NCBI RefSeq assembly: GCF_002760655.1
Contig: NZ_PDOC01000009.1
Location: 1-64,000 of the forward strand
Direction of reading: 5' to 3'
Length of the DNA: 64,000 nucleotides
Origin: Massilia eurypsychrophila
GTDB lineage: Bacteria; Pseudomonadota; Gammaproteobacteria; Burkholderiales; Burkholderiaceae_D
The notes beneath the pieces are model-generated. The model saw nothing but the letters and a program-made list of their open reading frames with translations, was not told where the DNA came from and ran no database searches. This document shows positions 54,277 through 63,334 of the stretch, in pieces (the stretch's first letter is position 1; each line of letters starts with the position of its first letter). A program made the position numbers and the translations under genes.

Positions 54277-54606
54277 ATGATGAGCGAAACAGAATTTCTG
54301 GACCTGGCCGAAACCACCCTGACGACGATCGAGTCGGCGATGGACCGCCTCAACGACGAGGACGTCATCGACGTCGAATGCAAGCGCAGCGGCAACGTGC
54401 TCGAAATCGAATTCATCGACAACGGCAGCAAGATCATCGTCAACAGCCAGGCGCCGATGCAGGAGCTATGGGTGGCGGCCAAGTCGGGCGGCTTCCACTA
54501 CAAGCGGGTCGGCGCCGACTGGATCAACACGCGCGACGGCTCCGAGCTGTTCGCCGCGCTGTCGCAGCTGGCCAGCGCCCAGGGCGGCGCCCAGATCACT
54601 TTATAG
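54277..54606 (+). CDS. cyaY: Frataxin-like iron protein CyaY
   Basis: The 109-residue product (M)MSETEFLDLAETTLTTIESAMDRL has the acidic first helix, then DVECKRSGNVLEIEF, IIVNSQAPMQELWVAAKSGGFHYK of frataxin. It moderates iron-sulfur cluster assembly with IscS. ATG 54277 with GGAG six bases before is preferred to ATG 54280. It is divergent from lptM-lysA. Confidence 0.94.
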   Translation: MMSETEFLDLAETTLTTIESAMDRLNDEDVIDVECKRSGNVLEIEFIDNGSKIIVNSQAPMQELWVAAKSGGFHYKRVGADWINTRDGSELFAALSQLASAQGGAQITL

Positions 54607-54637
54607 ACTGCCGCTCGCACGAGCAGGCTGTCGCTGA

Positions 54638-55000
54638 ATGGAAATGCGCAAGTCAGGAACACGGTTGTTGCATTTATTGGCGGCTGTCATGGTCGGCTAC
54701 ATGGCGTGTCTGCTGACAGGATGGTTCTCCCTGGCATGGATAGACGGGGGCGCGATCATGAAGCTCATCTTCCTGATGGTGGGGGGCTTCGTCATCGGCG
54801 CTATAGCTTGCCGCAATCCCCTGTTCGCCCGACGGCGTTACTTGCTGGCGACCTGCGCGTTCATGGCAGCGCTGACCTTGTGGATGCCGGTCATTTTTGT
54901 GACTTACGGATTTGCTTTGCTAGGTGTCCCGCTGCTCGGCTTGTACAGCCTGGCGGGATGGCGGGTCAGCGGGACGCTCAAAGTGAGCCCAGGTAAGTAA
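54638..55000 (+). CDS. Small four-helix membrane protein
   Basis: The 120-residue product has hydrophobic segments near 10-33, 38-58, 67-88 and 88-107 and a short basic N terminus. It begins 31 bases after cyaY on the same strand. No family was recognised. Start MEMRKSGTR has no strong ribosome site. Expression and function are unknown. Confidence 0.55.
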   Translation: MEMRKSGTRLLHLLAAVMVGYMACLLTGWFSLAWIDGGAIMKLIFLMVGGFVIGAIACRNPLFARRRYLLATCAFMAALTLWMPVIFVTYGFALLGVPLLGLYSLAGWRVSGTLKVSPGK

Positions 55001-55086
55001 TTACCCGCCGACGCTTTAGATGGCCGGCGACGTGCGCGTGTTCGTACTACACTTTTTTTGTTTGGCGCCAGCAGAAGGAGAATCGA

Positions 55087-55278
55087 ATGAGCACGCTACC
55101 GAAGAGTAGGCTGCCCAGGGAATTCAAGGTAATCCGCCGCAAGCCCGTGAGACGGGAGGAGTCGTTACAGGTAGGGAAAACGGATGCAATTGGAGTGCCC
55201 GATGAAGAACCTATTCACAGCCACCAAGGTTTTCGTGGATGCGGTGCACACCGCGTTCGGCATGTGGAAGGACCGTGA
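55087..55278 (+). CDS. Very small hypothetical protein, basic N terminus
   Basis: A 63-codon frame has an unusually good ribosome site, AGAAGGAGAATCG before ATG 55087. The protein starts MSTLPKSRLPREFKVIRRKPVRREES and is basic up to about residue 26. Its last 25 codons overlap the frame of the next small ORF, so one of the two ends may be artificial or frameshifted. Family unknown. Confidence 0.35.
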   Translation: MSTLPKSRLPREFKVIRRKPVRREESLQVGKTDAIGVPDEEPIHSHQGFRGCGAHRVRHVEGP

Positions 55279-55336
55279 CGATATTCCAAGCGATGGTCTG
55301 GAGTACGAACGTCGGCTCCGTGGGAAATGCACATGA
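55202..55336 (+). CDS. 44-residue protein with antitoxin-like C-terminal motif
   Basis: ATG 55202 follows GGAG with six bases spacing, and the frame runs to TGA 55334-55336. The product MKNLFTATKVFVDAVHTAFG then MWKDRDDIPSDGLEYERRLRGK resembles the C-terminal 'MWKDR..D..EY..RLR' pattern of small antitoxins, but no toxin gene is next to it. Start 55184 is also possible. Unproven. Confidence 0.4.
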   Translation: MKNLFTATKVFVDAVHTAFGMWKDRDDIPSDGLEYERRLRGKCT

Positions 55337-55355
55337 TTCCCTACCAACTGAAGCG

Positions 55356-55423
55356 AAAAAAAAGGGGTCAGGTCTGACATTCGGACATTCGCGCGCGAAT
55401 GTCCGAATGTCAGACCTGACCCC
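55356..55423 (-). terminator. Perfect 60-base palindrome, terminator of mrcA
   Basis: Bases 55364-55423 form a perfect 30-base-arm palindrome with GCGCGC at its centre. On the minus strand it follows the mrcA stop (55438) and is itself followed by eight T (A8 at 55356-55363), making a very strong intrinsic terminator. The second arm is repeated at 44909-44934. Confidence 0.85.
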
Positions 55424-55437
55424 AGCGTTCCCGACAG

Positions 55438-57792
55438 TTAGAACAGCTCGTTCTTGACCGCGTCCTTCTGCTTTTCCTCGGCCGGCGTGCCGCGCGTGCC
55501 GACGTCCAGGCTCTGCACGCCGGTGCCGGGCGGATTCTCGGCGTAGTAGTACTCGTCGCCGACGTACACCAGCCCGGCCGGCACTTCGCGTTCTTCGACC
55601 GGAATATTTTTCAGCGCCTTTTGCATGTAGCCGATCCAGATCGGCAATGCCAGCCCGCCGCCGGTTTCTTTGTTGCCCAGGTTTTTCGGCTGGTCGTAGC
55701 CGATCCACGCGATCGCCACCAGCTTCGACTGGTAGCCGGCGAACCAGGCGTCGATCGAATCGTTGGTGGTGCCGGTCTTGCCGGAAATGTCGGAACGCTT
55801 CAGCGACAGCGCCTTGGTGGCAGTGCCGAAGCGCACCACGTCTTTCAGCATACTGTCGACCAGGAAGGCGTTGCGCGCGTCGATCACGCGGTTCGCCTCG
55901 ACGCCGGCGCGGTCCGGCACCGCCTGCGACAGCACCTTGCCGTCGGCATCGGTGACCTTCGAGATCAGGTACGGACTGACGCGGTAGCCGCCGTTGGCGA
56001 ACACCGCGTAGGCGCCGGCCATCTGCAGCGGCGTGGTGGCGCCGGCGCCAAGCGCCAGGGTCAGGTAGGGCGGGTTCTTGTCGGCGTCGAAGCCGAACCG
56101 GCTGGTGTATTCCTGGCCATACTTGGCGCCAATCTTGTGCAGGATGCGGATCGAGACCATGTTCTTCGACTTGGTCAGGCCGCGCCGCATGCTCATCGGT
56201 CCTTCGTACTTGTTGTCGTAGTTCTTCGGCTCCCACGCCTGGCCGCCGGTCTGGCCGGCGTCGAAACTGATCGGTGCGTCGTTGATGATCGTCGCCGGCG
56301 ACAGACCGCGTTCGAGCGAGGCGGAATAGATGAACGGCTTGAACGACGAACCGGGCTGGCGCCACGCCTGCGTCACGTGGTTGAACTTGTTGCGGTTGTA
56401 GTCGAAGCCGCCAACGAGTGCGCGGATCGCGCCGTCGGTGGTGTCGGCGGCAACGAACGCCGATTCGATCACCGGCATCTGCGTCACGCTCCAGGTGGCG
56501 CCGCCTTCCTGCGTCACGCGGATCACCGCGCCGCGCCGCACGCGCCGGTTCGGCGCCGCTTTCTCGGACAGCCACGACTGCGCAAAGCCCAGCCCGGCGC
56601 CGCTGACCTTGATCTCTTCGCCGGACGCGGTGACGGCGGTAATGCCGGTCGGCGTGGCGCTGAGCACCATCGCGGCGATGATGTCGTCGCTGTCGGGATG
56701 CTCGGCCAGCTCGGTCTCGATGGCCTCGTCGGCGTCTTCCTTGCGCGACGGAATATCGATGTAGGCTTCCGGACCGCGGTACGGATGGCGCTTCTCGTAA
56801 TCCATCACGCCGCGCCGCAGCGCCAGGTAGGCCGCATCCTGGTCGGCCTTGGTGACGGTGGTAAAGACGTTCAGGCCGCGTGTGTAGGTTTCTTCCTTGA
56901 ATTGCTCGTACACCAGCTGGCGCGCCATCTCGGCGACGTACTCGGCGTGCACGCCGAACTCGGCGCTGTCGGTCTTGATGCGCAGCTGCTCGGCCTTGGC
57001 CACTTCGAACTGGGCCGGCGTGATGTAGCCGAGCATGTGCATGCGCTGCAGGATGTATTGCTGGCGCGTGCGGGCGCGCTTCGGGTTGACCACCGGGTTG
57101 TAGGCCGACGGCGCCTTCGGCAGGCCGGCCAGCATCGCCGCCTCGGCCACGGTGATGTCCTTGATGCTCTTGCCAAAATAAATCTGCGCGGCCGACGCGA
57201 AGCCGTAGGCGCGCTGGCCCAGGTAGATCTGGTTCATGTAGACCTCGAGGATCTGGTCCTTGCTGAGGTTCTTTTCGATCTTCCACGCCAGCAGCACTTC
57301 ATACGCCTTGCGCTTGAAGGTCTGCTCGCTCGACAGGAAGAAATTGCGCGCCACCTGCTGGGTGATGGTGGAGGCGCCCTGGCGCGCGCCGCCGGTGGCG
57401 TTGTGCAGCGCCGCGCGCAGGATGCCGGTGTAGTCGACCCCGCTGTGCTGGTAGAAACGGTCGTCCTCGATTGCCAGCACGGCCTTTTTCATCACGTCGG
57501 GGATCTCGTTGATGCGCACCAGGTTGCGCCGCTCTTCGCCGAACTCGCCGATCAGCACGCCGTCGGCGGAAAAGATCCGCAGCGGCATCTTCGGCCGGTA
57601 GTCGGTCAGCGAGTCGAGCGCCGGCAGGTTCGGGTAGGCCATCGCCAGCGCGAACACGACCACCAGCACGCCGGCCAGCGCGGTGCCGGCCAGCACGCCC
57701 AGGGTGATCAGGGCAATCCGTTTTGGCGTGGCCTTGCGCGCGCCGCCGGCCGGGGAAGGGGACTTCTTGGAATCCTTAGGGGAGGAACTCAT
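55438..57792 (-). CDS. mrcA: Penicillin-binding protein 1A
   Basis: The 784-residue product has a cytoplasmic tail, one helix (about 25-48), a transglycosylase domain with AIEDDRFYQHSGVDY (catalytic Glu) and STITQQVARNFFLS, an OB-like insert, and a transpeptidase domain with SSFK (SxxK), SKN and KTGTT motifs. It polymerises and crosslinks peptidoglycan. ATG 57792 is chosen because TATAAT lies about 40 bases upstream, making ATG codons nearer 57830 unlikely. It is divergent from pilM, as in many proteobacteria. Confidence 0.95.
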   Translation of the reverse strand: MSSSPKDSKKSPSPAGGARKATPKRIALITLGVLAGTALAGVLVVVFALAMAYPNLPALDSLTDYRPKMPLRIFSADGVLIGEFGEERRNLVRINEIPDVMKKAVLAIEDDRFYQHSGVDYTGILRAALHNATGGARQGASTITQQVARNFFLSSEQTFKRKAYEVLLAWKIEKNLSKDQILEVYMNQIYLGQRAYGFASAAQIYFGKSIKDITVAEAAMLAGLPKAPSAYNPVVNPKRARTRQQYILQRMHMLGYITPAQFEVAKAEQLRIKTDSAEFGVHAEYVAEMARQLVYEQFKEETYTRGLNVFTTVTKADQDAAYLALRRGVMDYEKRHPYRGPEAYIDIPSRKEDADEAIETELAEHPDSDDIIAAMVLSATPTGITAVTASGEEIKVSGAGLGFAQSWLSEKAAPNRRVRRGAVIRVTQEGGATWSVTQMPVIESAFVAADTTDGAIRALVGGFDYNRNKFNHVTQAWRQPGSSFKPFIYSASLERGLSPATIINDAPISFDAGQTGGQAWEPKNYDNKYEGPMSMRRGLTKSKNMVSIRILHKIGAKYGQEYTSRFGFDADKNPPYLTLALGAGATTPLQMAGAYAVFANGGYRVSPYLISKVTDADGKVLSQAVPDRAGVEANRVIDARNAFLVDSMLKDVVRFGTATKALSLKRSDISGKTGTTNDSIDAWFAGYQSKLVAIAWIGYDQPKNLGNKETGGGLALPIWIGYMQKALKNIPVEEREVPAGLVYVGDEYYYAENPPGTGVQSLDVGTRGTPAEEKQKDAVKNELF

Positions 57793-58202
57793 GCGGGTCA
57801 AATCTTTCGCTATATTGATGCGGCTCATTATAAGGCAGGCCCCATAGTACACGGTGCACCGCGACGTTTGCGCAAGTCGTTAAAGGCGGACTCGAGCAGG
57901 CCGACAATTTGCATGCGGCAACTTCAAACACGCCGTTTTGAGGCGGTGTGAGCGAGCCGACAACTAAGATGGCAAAGGGTTTACAGAGTGTCGTTTATCC
58001 GCCCAACTCAATAAAGTTGGTATGCAGAAATACCTTTACATGGGCTTAGCCTTGTTGCTACGATTTAATGTATTGCCTCATGTTACTGATCTAAATGGCG
58101 GTTTTATAACAAATTCCCTGTTAGTACGAGATTAAGTTTTCGTTCTTTTAGGAAACTTTCGCAGCGTTAGCAATGATGTCGTAGTTGAGGAGCACGCTCG
58201 GT
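57793..58202. other. Divergent mrcA/pilM intergenic region
   Basis: This 410-base AT-richer stretch has no gene. TATAAT on the minus strand near 57831-57836 probably serves mrcA, and a plus-strand promoter at 58083-58110 serves pilM. Open frames that run into it from the plus strand are not coding by composition. Confidence 0.7.
58083..58110 (+). promoter_or_regulatory. Promoter for pilMNOPQ
   Basis: TTACTG (58083-58088) and TATAAC (58105-58110) are 16 bases apart and about 90 bases before pilM. Spacing is slightly short but acceptable for sigma-70. Confidence 0.5.
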
Positions 58203-59276
58203 ATGGTCAATCTCGGTTCCTTGTTTGGACAGTCCAGTCCCCCTTTGCTGGGCCTGGACATCAGCACGTCCGGCGTTCGCCTGGTCGAGCTGGCAGACGC
58301 CGGCAAAGATGTGCTGCGGCTCGAGCGCTACGCCTCCGAAGCGCTGCCGCGCGGCGCCGTCGTCGACGGCAACATCGAAAACATGGAGCAGGTCGCCGAA
58401 GCGGTGCGCCGCGTGTGGAAAAAGAGCGGCACCCGCGTCAAGCTCGTCGCGCTGGGCATGCCGCCGGCGTCGGTAATCACCAAGAAGATCATCCTGCCGG
58501 CCGGCTTGTCGGAAGACCAGCTCGAAGTGCAGGTCGAATCCGAAGCGAGCCAGTACATCCCGTTCGCGCTCGACGAAGTCAGTCTCGATTTCGACGTGCT
58601 CGGCGTGGCCGCCAATTCGCCCGACGACATGGACGTCATGCTGGCGGCGGCGCGCAAGGAAAAAGTCGAGGACCGCGTGGCCATCGCCGAAGCGGCCGGC
58701 CTGACGGCGGTGGTGATGGACATCGAGTCGTACGCCGCGCGCGCCGCGCTGGAACGGGTGGCCGACCGGATTTCCGGCGCCCAGGACCAGATCGTCGCGC
58801 TGTTCCAGATCGGCGCCCAGGTCACCCACATTTCGGTGATGGAAGGCGGCAACACCATTTACGAACGCGAGCAGCCGTTCGGCGGCAACCAGCTGACGCA
58901 GGACATCGTGCGCGCCTACGGCCTGTCGTTCGAGGAAGCCGAGAACAAGAAGAAGGCCGGCGACCTGCCGGAAAATTACCAGGCTGACCTGCTCGGGCCG
59001 TTCCTCGAGAACGCCGCGCTGGAAGTGACGCGCGCCATCCAGTTTTTCTACACGTCGACCCCGTACACCCGCATCGACCAGCTGTACCTGGCCGGCGGCT
59101 GCGCGCTGATTCCCGGCCTGCTCGACATCGTTGCCAGCCGCACCAAGATTTCCAGCGCCGTCGTCTCGCCGTTCAAGGGCATGCAGCTCGCAGCGGGCGT
59201 GCGCGAGTTGCAGCTGCGCGCCGAAGCGCCGGCCTACCTGGTCGCCTGCGGCCTGGCGCTGAGGAGATTTGGCTGA
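58203..59276 (+). CDS. pilM: Type IV pilus assembly protein PilM
   Basis: The 357-residue actin-like ATPase begins MVNLGSLFGQSSPPLLGLDIS and shows the phosphate-1 motif LGLDISTSGVRLVEL, an adenosine-site LYLAGGCALIPGL, and the AMPPASVITKKI segment. It binds the PilN N terminus in the cytoplasm and supports pilus alignment. GAGGAG 10 bases before ATG 58203 fixes the start; upstream TTG is not preferred. Its stop shares one base with the pilN start. Confidence 0.94.
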   Translation: MVNLGSLFGQSSPPLLGLDISTSGVRLVELADAGKDVLRLERYASEALPRGAVVDGNIENMEQVAEAVRRVWKKSGTRVKLVALGMPPASVITKKIILPAGLSEDQLEVQVESEASQYIPFALDEVSLDFDVLGVAANSPDDMDVMLAAARKEKVEDRVAIAEAAGLTAVVMDIESYAARAALERVADRISGAQDQIVALFQIGAQVTHISVMEGGNTIYEREQPFGGNQLTQDIVRAYGLSFEEAENKKKAGDLPENYQADLLGPFLENAALEVTRAIQFFYTSTPYTRIDQLYLAGGCALIPGLLDIVASRTKISSAVVSPFKGMQLAAGVRELQLRAEAPAYLVACGLALRRFG

Positions 59277-59911
59277 TGATCAGAATTAACCTTCTTCCGC
59301 ACCGCGAAGAAAAACGCAAACAGAAAAAAACCGCGTTCGTCGCCCTGATGGCGCTTGGCGGCATCCTCGGCGTGGCCGTGGTGCTCGTCGTCGGCGGCTA
59401 CAACGCCTCGCGCATCTCGATCCAGAACGAGCGCAACCTGGTGCTGAGCAATGCCAACGCCGAACTCGACAAGAAAATTGTCGCGATCGCCACCTTGAAG
59501 CAGGAAATCGAAGCGCTCAAGGCGCGCCAGCAGGCGGTCGAAGATTTGCAGGGCGACCGCAACCAGCCGGTCTACCTGCTCGACGAACTGGTCAAGCAGA
59601 CGCCGACCGGGGTCTACCTGAAGTCGTTCAAGCAGGACGGCCAGCGCGTGTCGCTGACCGGCTACGCGCAGTCGCAGGAGCGGGTCGCCGAAATGCTGCG
59701 CAACCTGGCCGGCGCCTCGCCATGGCTGGAAAAGCCGGAACTGACCGAAGTGAAGGCGGTCGCGCTGACGCAAAGCAAGACCGGCAAGAAGGTCGTCGAA
59801 TTTACCCTGGTGGTCGGCATCAAGCGCCCGCGCGACAAGGACGCCGTCAAGGGCGTGCCGAAGCCGGGCCAGCCGATTGTCACCGTGCTCGCCGCCGGCG
59901 TCACCCCTTAA
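59276..59911 (+). CDS. pilN: Type IV pilus assembly protein PilN
   Basis: The 211-residue product begins MIRINLLPHREEKRKQKK, whose INLLP motif binds PilM, then a helix (about 22-42) and a periplasmic ferredoxin-like domain preceded by a coiled coil (about 48-90). It overlaps pilM by one base and is followed by pilO after 18 bases. Together they build the inner-membrane alignment complex. Confidence 0.94.
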   Translation: MIRINLLPHREEKRKQKKTAFVALMALGGILGVAVVLVVGGYNASRISIQNERNLVLSNANAELDKKIVAIATLKQEIEALKARQQAVEDLQGDRNQPVYLLDELVKQTPTGVYLKSFKQDGQRVSLTGYAQSQERVAEMLRNLAGASPWLEKPELTEVKAVALTQSKTGKKVVEFTLVVGIKRPRDKDAVKGVPKPGQPIVTVLAAGVTP

Positions 59912-59929
59912 GCGCCGATCGGATACTTC

Positions 59930-60601
59930 ATGGACATTAATCTGAAAGAAATCGGCGCGCAGCTGTCGGCCCAGTTCCAGGGCCTGGCCGGCCGCCATCC
60001 GGGCCTGTGGCCGCTGGCGCCGCGGGTGCTGTGCGCCATCGGCGTGATGGCCGGCGTTGTCGCCCTCGGCTACTTCGGCTACTGGAGCACCCAGTTCGAA
60101 GACCAGGAGCGGCTGGCGCAGGATGAACTGCGCCTGCGCGAGGAATACAAGATCAAGATGGCGCAGGCGATCAATCTCGACGCGCTGCAAGTGCAGCGGG
60201 TGCAGGTCGACCAGTACGTCGAGCGGCTGCAAAAGCAGTTGCCGAGCAAGGCCGAGATGGCCGCGCTGCTGTCGGACATCAACCAGGCCGGCCTCGGCCG
60301 CGGCCTGCAGTTCGACCTGTTCCGCCCGGGCCAGGTCGTGGTGCGTGATTACTACGCCGAGCAGGCGATCGACATCCGCGTCAACGGCAGCTACCACGAC
60401 ATCGGCGCGTTCGCCGCCGACATGGCCAACCTGCAGCGTATCGTCACCCTCAACAACATGGCGCTGACGGCCGGCAAGGACGGCGTGCTCACGCTCGACG
60501 CCGTCGCCAAGACGTTCCGCTACCTCGATCCGGAAGAGGCCAGCGCCCAGCGCAAGGCGCGCGCCGACAAGGCCAAGCTGGCCAAGGGAGCCGCCAAATG
60601 A
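59930..60601 (+). CDS. pilO: Type IV pilus assembly protein PilO
   Basis: The 223-residue product has one helix (about 30-52), a coiled coil (about 60-105) and a PilO-type domain with LPSKAEMAALLSDINQAGLGRGLQFDLF and RVNGSYHDIGAFAADMANLQRIV. It pairs with PilN in the periplasm. It overlaps pilP by four bases. Confidence 0.94.
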   Translation: MDINLKEIGAQLSAQFQGLAGRHPGLWPLAPRVLCAIGVMAGVVALGYFGYWSTQFEDQERLAQDELRLREEYKIKMAQAINLDALQVQRVQVDQYVERLQKQLPSKAEMAALLSDINQAGLGRGLQFDLFRPGQVVVRDYYAEQAIDIRVNGSYHDIGAFAADMANLQRIVTLNNMALTAGKDGVLTLDAVAKTFRYLDPEEASAQRKARADKAKLAKGAAK

Positions 60602-61140
60602 AGATGATCCGCACGGTTGCCCCTTTGATGGCGGCGTTGCTGCTGGCCGGTTGCAGCGACAGCGACGTCAAGGAAGTGCAGGACTGGATGGCGCAGGTCA
60701 AGAAGGACACCAGGGTGTCGGTGGTGCCGATCGCCGAGCCGAAAACGTTCATTCCGTTCGCCTACGCGGCGCAGGAAGCGGTCGACCCGTACAGCCCCGA
60801 CAAGCTGCTGGCAGAACTGGCCCGCGCCGCCGAAAAGTCCGACGCCAGGTACAAGCCGGACATGGACCGCCGCAAGGAGCTGCTCGAGAGCTATCCGCTC
60901 GACACCTTCACCATGGTCGGCGTGATCCAGAAGGCCGGCACCACGTACGCGCTGCTGCAGATCGACCGCGCGGTGCACCAGGTCAAGCCCGGCCAGCGCA
61001 TCGGCCAGAACTACGGGCTCGTCACCGGCGTGAGCGAAGGCGCAATCAATATCAAGGAAGTGGTTCAGGATGCCGGCGGCGAGTGGGTCGAGCGACTGTC
61101 GAAGCTGGAATTGCAAGAAAGCAAGGAGACCAAGAAATGA
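60598..61140 (+). CDS. pilP: Type IV pilus lipoprotein PilP
   Basis: The 180-residue lipoprotein has a signal ending LLLAGC (Cys19) and a C-terminal beta domain with TMVGVIQKAGTTYALLQIDRAVHQVKPGQRIGQNYG, typical of PilP. It links PilN-PilO to the secretin PilQ. It overlaps both neighbours by four bases. Confidence 0.94.
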   Translation: MKMIRTVAPLMAALLLAGCSDSDVKEVQDWMAQVKKDTRVSVVPIAEPKTFIPFAYAAQEAVDPYSPDKLLAELARAAEKSDARYKPDMDRRKELLESYPLDTFTMVGVIQKAGTTYALLQIDRAVHQVKPGQRIGQNYGLVTGVSEGAINIKEVVQDAGGEWVERLSKLELQESKETKK

Positions 61141-63299
61141 TCGCATTCAAAATGAACGGCGCCGCCGGCCTGATGGGGCCGGTGGCACGCCTGGGCGCAA
61201 TCGTCATGCTCGCCTTGATGAGCGGCGTGGCGATGGCCGAGGACAACGCGATCGAATCGATCACGGCCAACCAGCAAGGCTCGAACGTGGTGGTCAACAT
61301 CGCCATGAAGCAGGTGCCGAGCAAGTTGCCGATCGGTTTTTCGATCACCAACCCGACCCGCATCGCGCTCGACTTCGGCGCCACCGTCAACGGCACGGGC
61401 AAAAATTCGCAGGACATCAACCTCGGCGACCTGCGCGCGATCAACGTGGTGCAGGCGGGCGAACGCACCCGCCTCGTGTTTAACCTCAAGCGCGCGCTGA
61501 ACTACGCCGCCGCGATCGACGGCAAATCCGTCATCGTCACCATCGAAGGCTCCGGCGGCGTCGCGCAAGCGGTCAACCGCGCCGGCATCCCGGTGCAGGC
61601 CGCGGACACGCGCCCGGTCGGCCGCCAGACCTTGCGCGACCTCGATTTCCGCAAGGGCGCCAACGGCGAAGGGCGCATCGTCGTCGACCTGCCGAGCAGC
61701 CAGGTCGCGGTCGACGTGCGCCAGGTCGGCAACACCGTCGTGGTCGACTTCATGAAAACCGGTCTGCCGCCGAGCCTGCGCCGCCGGCTCGACGTGACCG
61801 ACTTCGGCACCCCGGTCGCCTTGATCACCACCGTGCCGCAAGGCGAGAACGCGCGCATGACGATCGAGGCGCGCGGCCTGTGGGAACAGACCGTCTACCA
61901 GAGCGACACCCAGCTGGTGATCGACGTCAAGCCGATCAAGGAAGACCCGAACCGCCTGACCCAGGGCACCCAGGGCTACCGCGGCGAGAAGCTGTCGTTC
62001 AACTTCCAGAACGTCGAAGTGCGCGCCGCGCTGCAGGCGATCGCCGACATCTCCGGCCTGAACATCATCACCAGCGATTCGGTGACCGGCAATTTGACGT
62101 TGCGCCTGAAAGAAGTGCCGTGGGACCAGGCGCTCGACGTGGTGCTGCAGGCCAAGGGCCTCGACATGCGCAAGAACGGCACCGTGCTGTGGATCGCGCC
62201 GAAGGAAGAACTGCTGACCAAGGAAAAGCTTGAACTCGAGCAGCGCGCGCAGATCGCCGACCTCGAGCCGCTGCGCTCGGAAATATTCCAGCTCAACTAT
62301 CAGAAGGCGGAGGCGTTTCGCACCGTGTTCGGCCTCGACAGCGGCGCCGACAGCCGCAACCGCGTGCTGTCCAAGCGCGGCAGCGCCATCATCGATGCGC
62401 GCACCAACCAGCTGTTCGTCACCGACCTGGCGTCGAAGATCGAAGACATCCGCCGCCTGATCCAGAAGACCGACGTCGCCTCCAAGCAGGTGCTGATCGA
62501 GGCCCGCCTGGTCGAGGCCAGCGACAGCTTCAGCCGCAACCTCGGCGCCAAGCTGGGCTTTTCCGACATGCGCACCTTGCGCGGCGGCGATTCCGGCTAC
62601 CAGGTCAACGGCAACAACCGCCTGGCGCTGACCGGCAACATGAACGGCGTCGGCCAGACCACCGGCCAGATCCCGGCCGGCAGCGATTCGTTCAACAACA
62701 CCCAGTTCCTCAACCTGCCGGCCGCCGCGATCGGCACCATTCCGCCGGCGACGATTGCCTTCAGCCTGTTTTCGGCAGCGGCGAACCGCTTCCTGAACCT
62801 GGAACTGTCGGCGCTGGAAGCGGACGGCAAGGGCAAGATCATCTCCAGCCCGCGCATCCTGACCGAAGACAAGATGGTCGCCGTCATCGAGCAGGGTATC
62901 GAGCTGCCATACCAGGTCGCCACCAGCAGCGGCGCGACGTCGATCACGTTCAAGAAGGCCAACTTGCGGATGGAAGTGACGCCGCAGATCACGCCGGACG
63001 GCAACGTCGTGCTGGAAGTGGAAGTGAACAAGGATTCGAAAGGCGACATCACGCCGGCCGGTTTTGCCATCAACAACCAGCACGTCAAGACCAAGGTGCG
63101 GGTCGAAAACGGCGGCACCGTCGTGCTGGGCGGTATTTACCAGCAGCAGGAACGCACCACCGACACCAAGGTGCCGCTGCTGGGCGACCTGCCGATACTG
63201 GGCCACCTGTTCAAGACGACCGGCCGTGAAACATCGAAGACCGAACTGCTGGTGTTCCTGACGCCGAAGATCGTCGCCGACAGCGTCCCGACCCAATAA
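61137..63299 (+). CDS. pilQ: Type IV pilus secretin PilQ
   Basis: The 720-residue product has a signal peptide (about 18-36), two AMIN domains (about 40-250) that bind peptidoglycan, an STN/N0 domain with ISGLNIITSDSVTGNLTLRLKEVPWDQAL, N1, and the secretin core with VLIEARLVEASDSFSRNLGAKLGF and a closing LPILGHLFKTTGRETSKTELLVFLTPKIV. It forms the outer-membrane pilus pore. It overlaps pilP by four bases. The gene after it is not aroK as in many relatives. Confidence 0.95.
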   Translation: MIAFKMNGAAGLMGPVARLGAIVMLALMSGVAMAEDNAIESITANQQGSNVVVNIAMKQVPSKLPIGFSITNPTRIALDFGATVNGTGKNSQDINLGDLRAINVVQAGERTRLVFNLKRALNYAAAIDGKSVIVTIEGSGGVAQAVNRAGIPVQAADTRPVGRQTLRDLDFRKGANGEGRIVVDLPSSQVAVDVRQVGNTVVVDFMKTGLPPSLRRRLDVTDFGTPVALITTVPQGENARMTIEARGLWEQTVYQSDTQLVIDVKPIKEDPNRLTQGTQGYRGEKLSFNFQNVEVRAALQAIADISGLNIITSDSVTGNLTLRLKEVPWDQALDVVLQAKGLDMRKNGTVLWIAPKEELLTKEKLELEQRAQIADLEPLRSEIFQLNYQKAEAFRTVFGLDSGADSRNRVLSKRGSAIIDARTNQLFVTDLASKIEDIRRLIQKTDVASKQVLIEARLVEASDSFSRNLGAKLGFSDMRTLRGGDSGYQVNGNNRLALTGNMNGVGQTTGQIPAGSDSFNNTQFLNLPAAAIGTIPPATIAFSLFSAAANRFLNLELSALEADGKGKIISSPRILTEDKMVAVIEQGIELPYQVATSSGATSITFKKANLRMEVTPQITPDGNVVLEVEVNKDSKGDITPAGFAINNQHVKTKVRVENGGTVVLGGIYQQQERTTDTKVPLLGDLPILGHLFKTTGRETSKTELLVFLTPKIVADSVPTQ

Positions 63300-63334
63300 A
63301 TCCGCGATTCTTAAAATTAATAACTGGAGCACCC

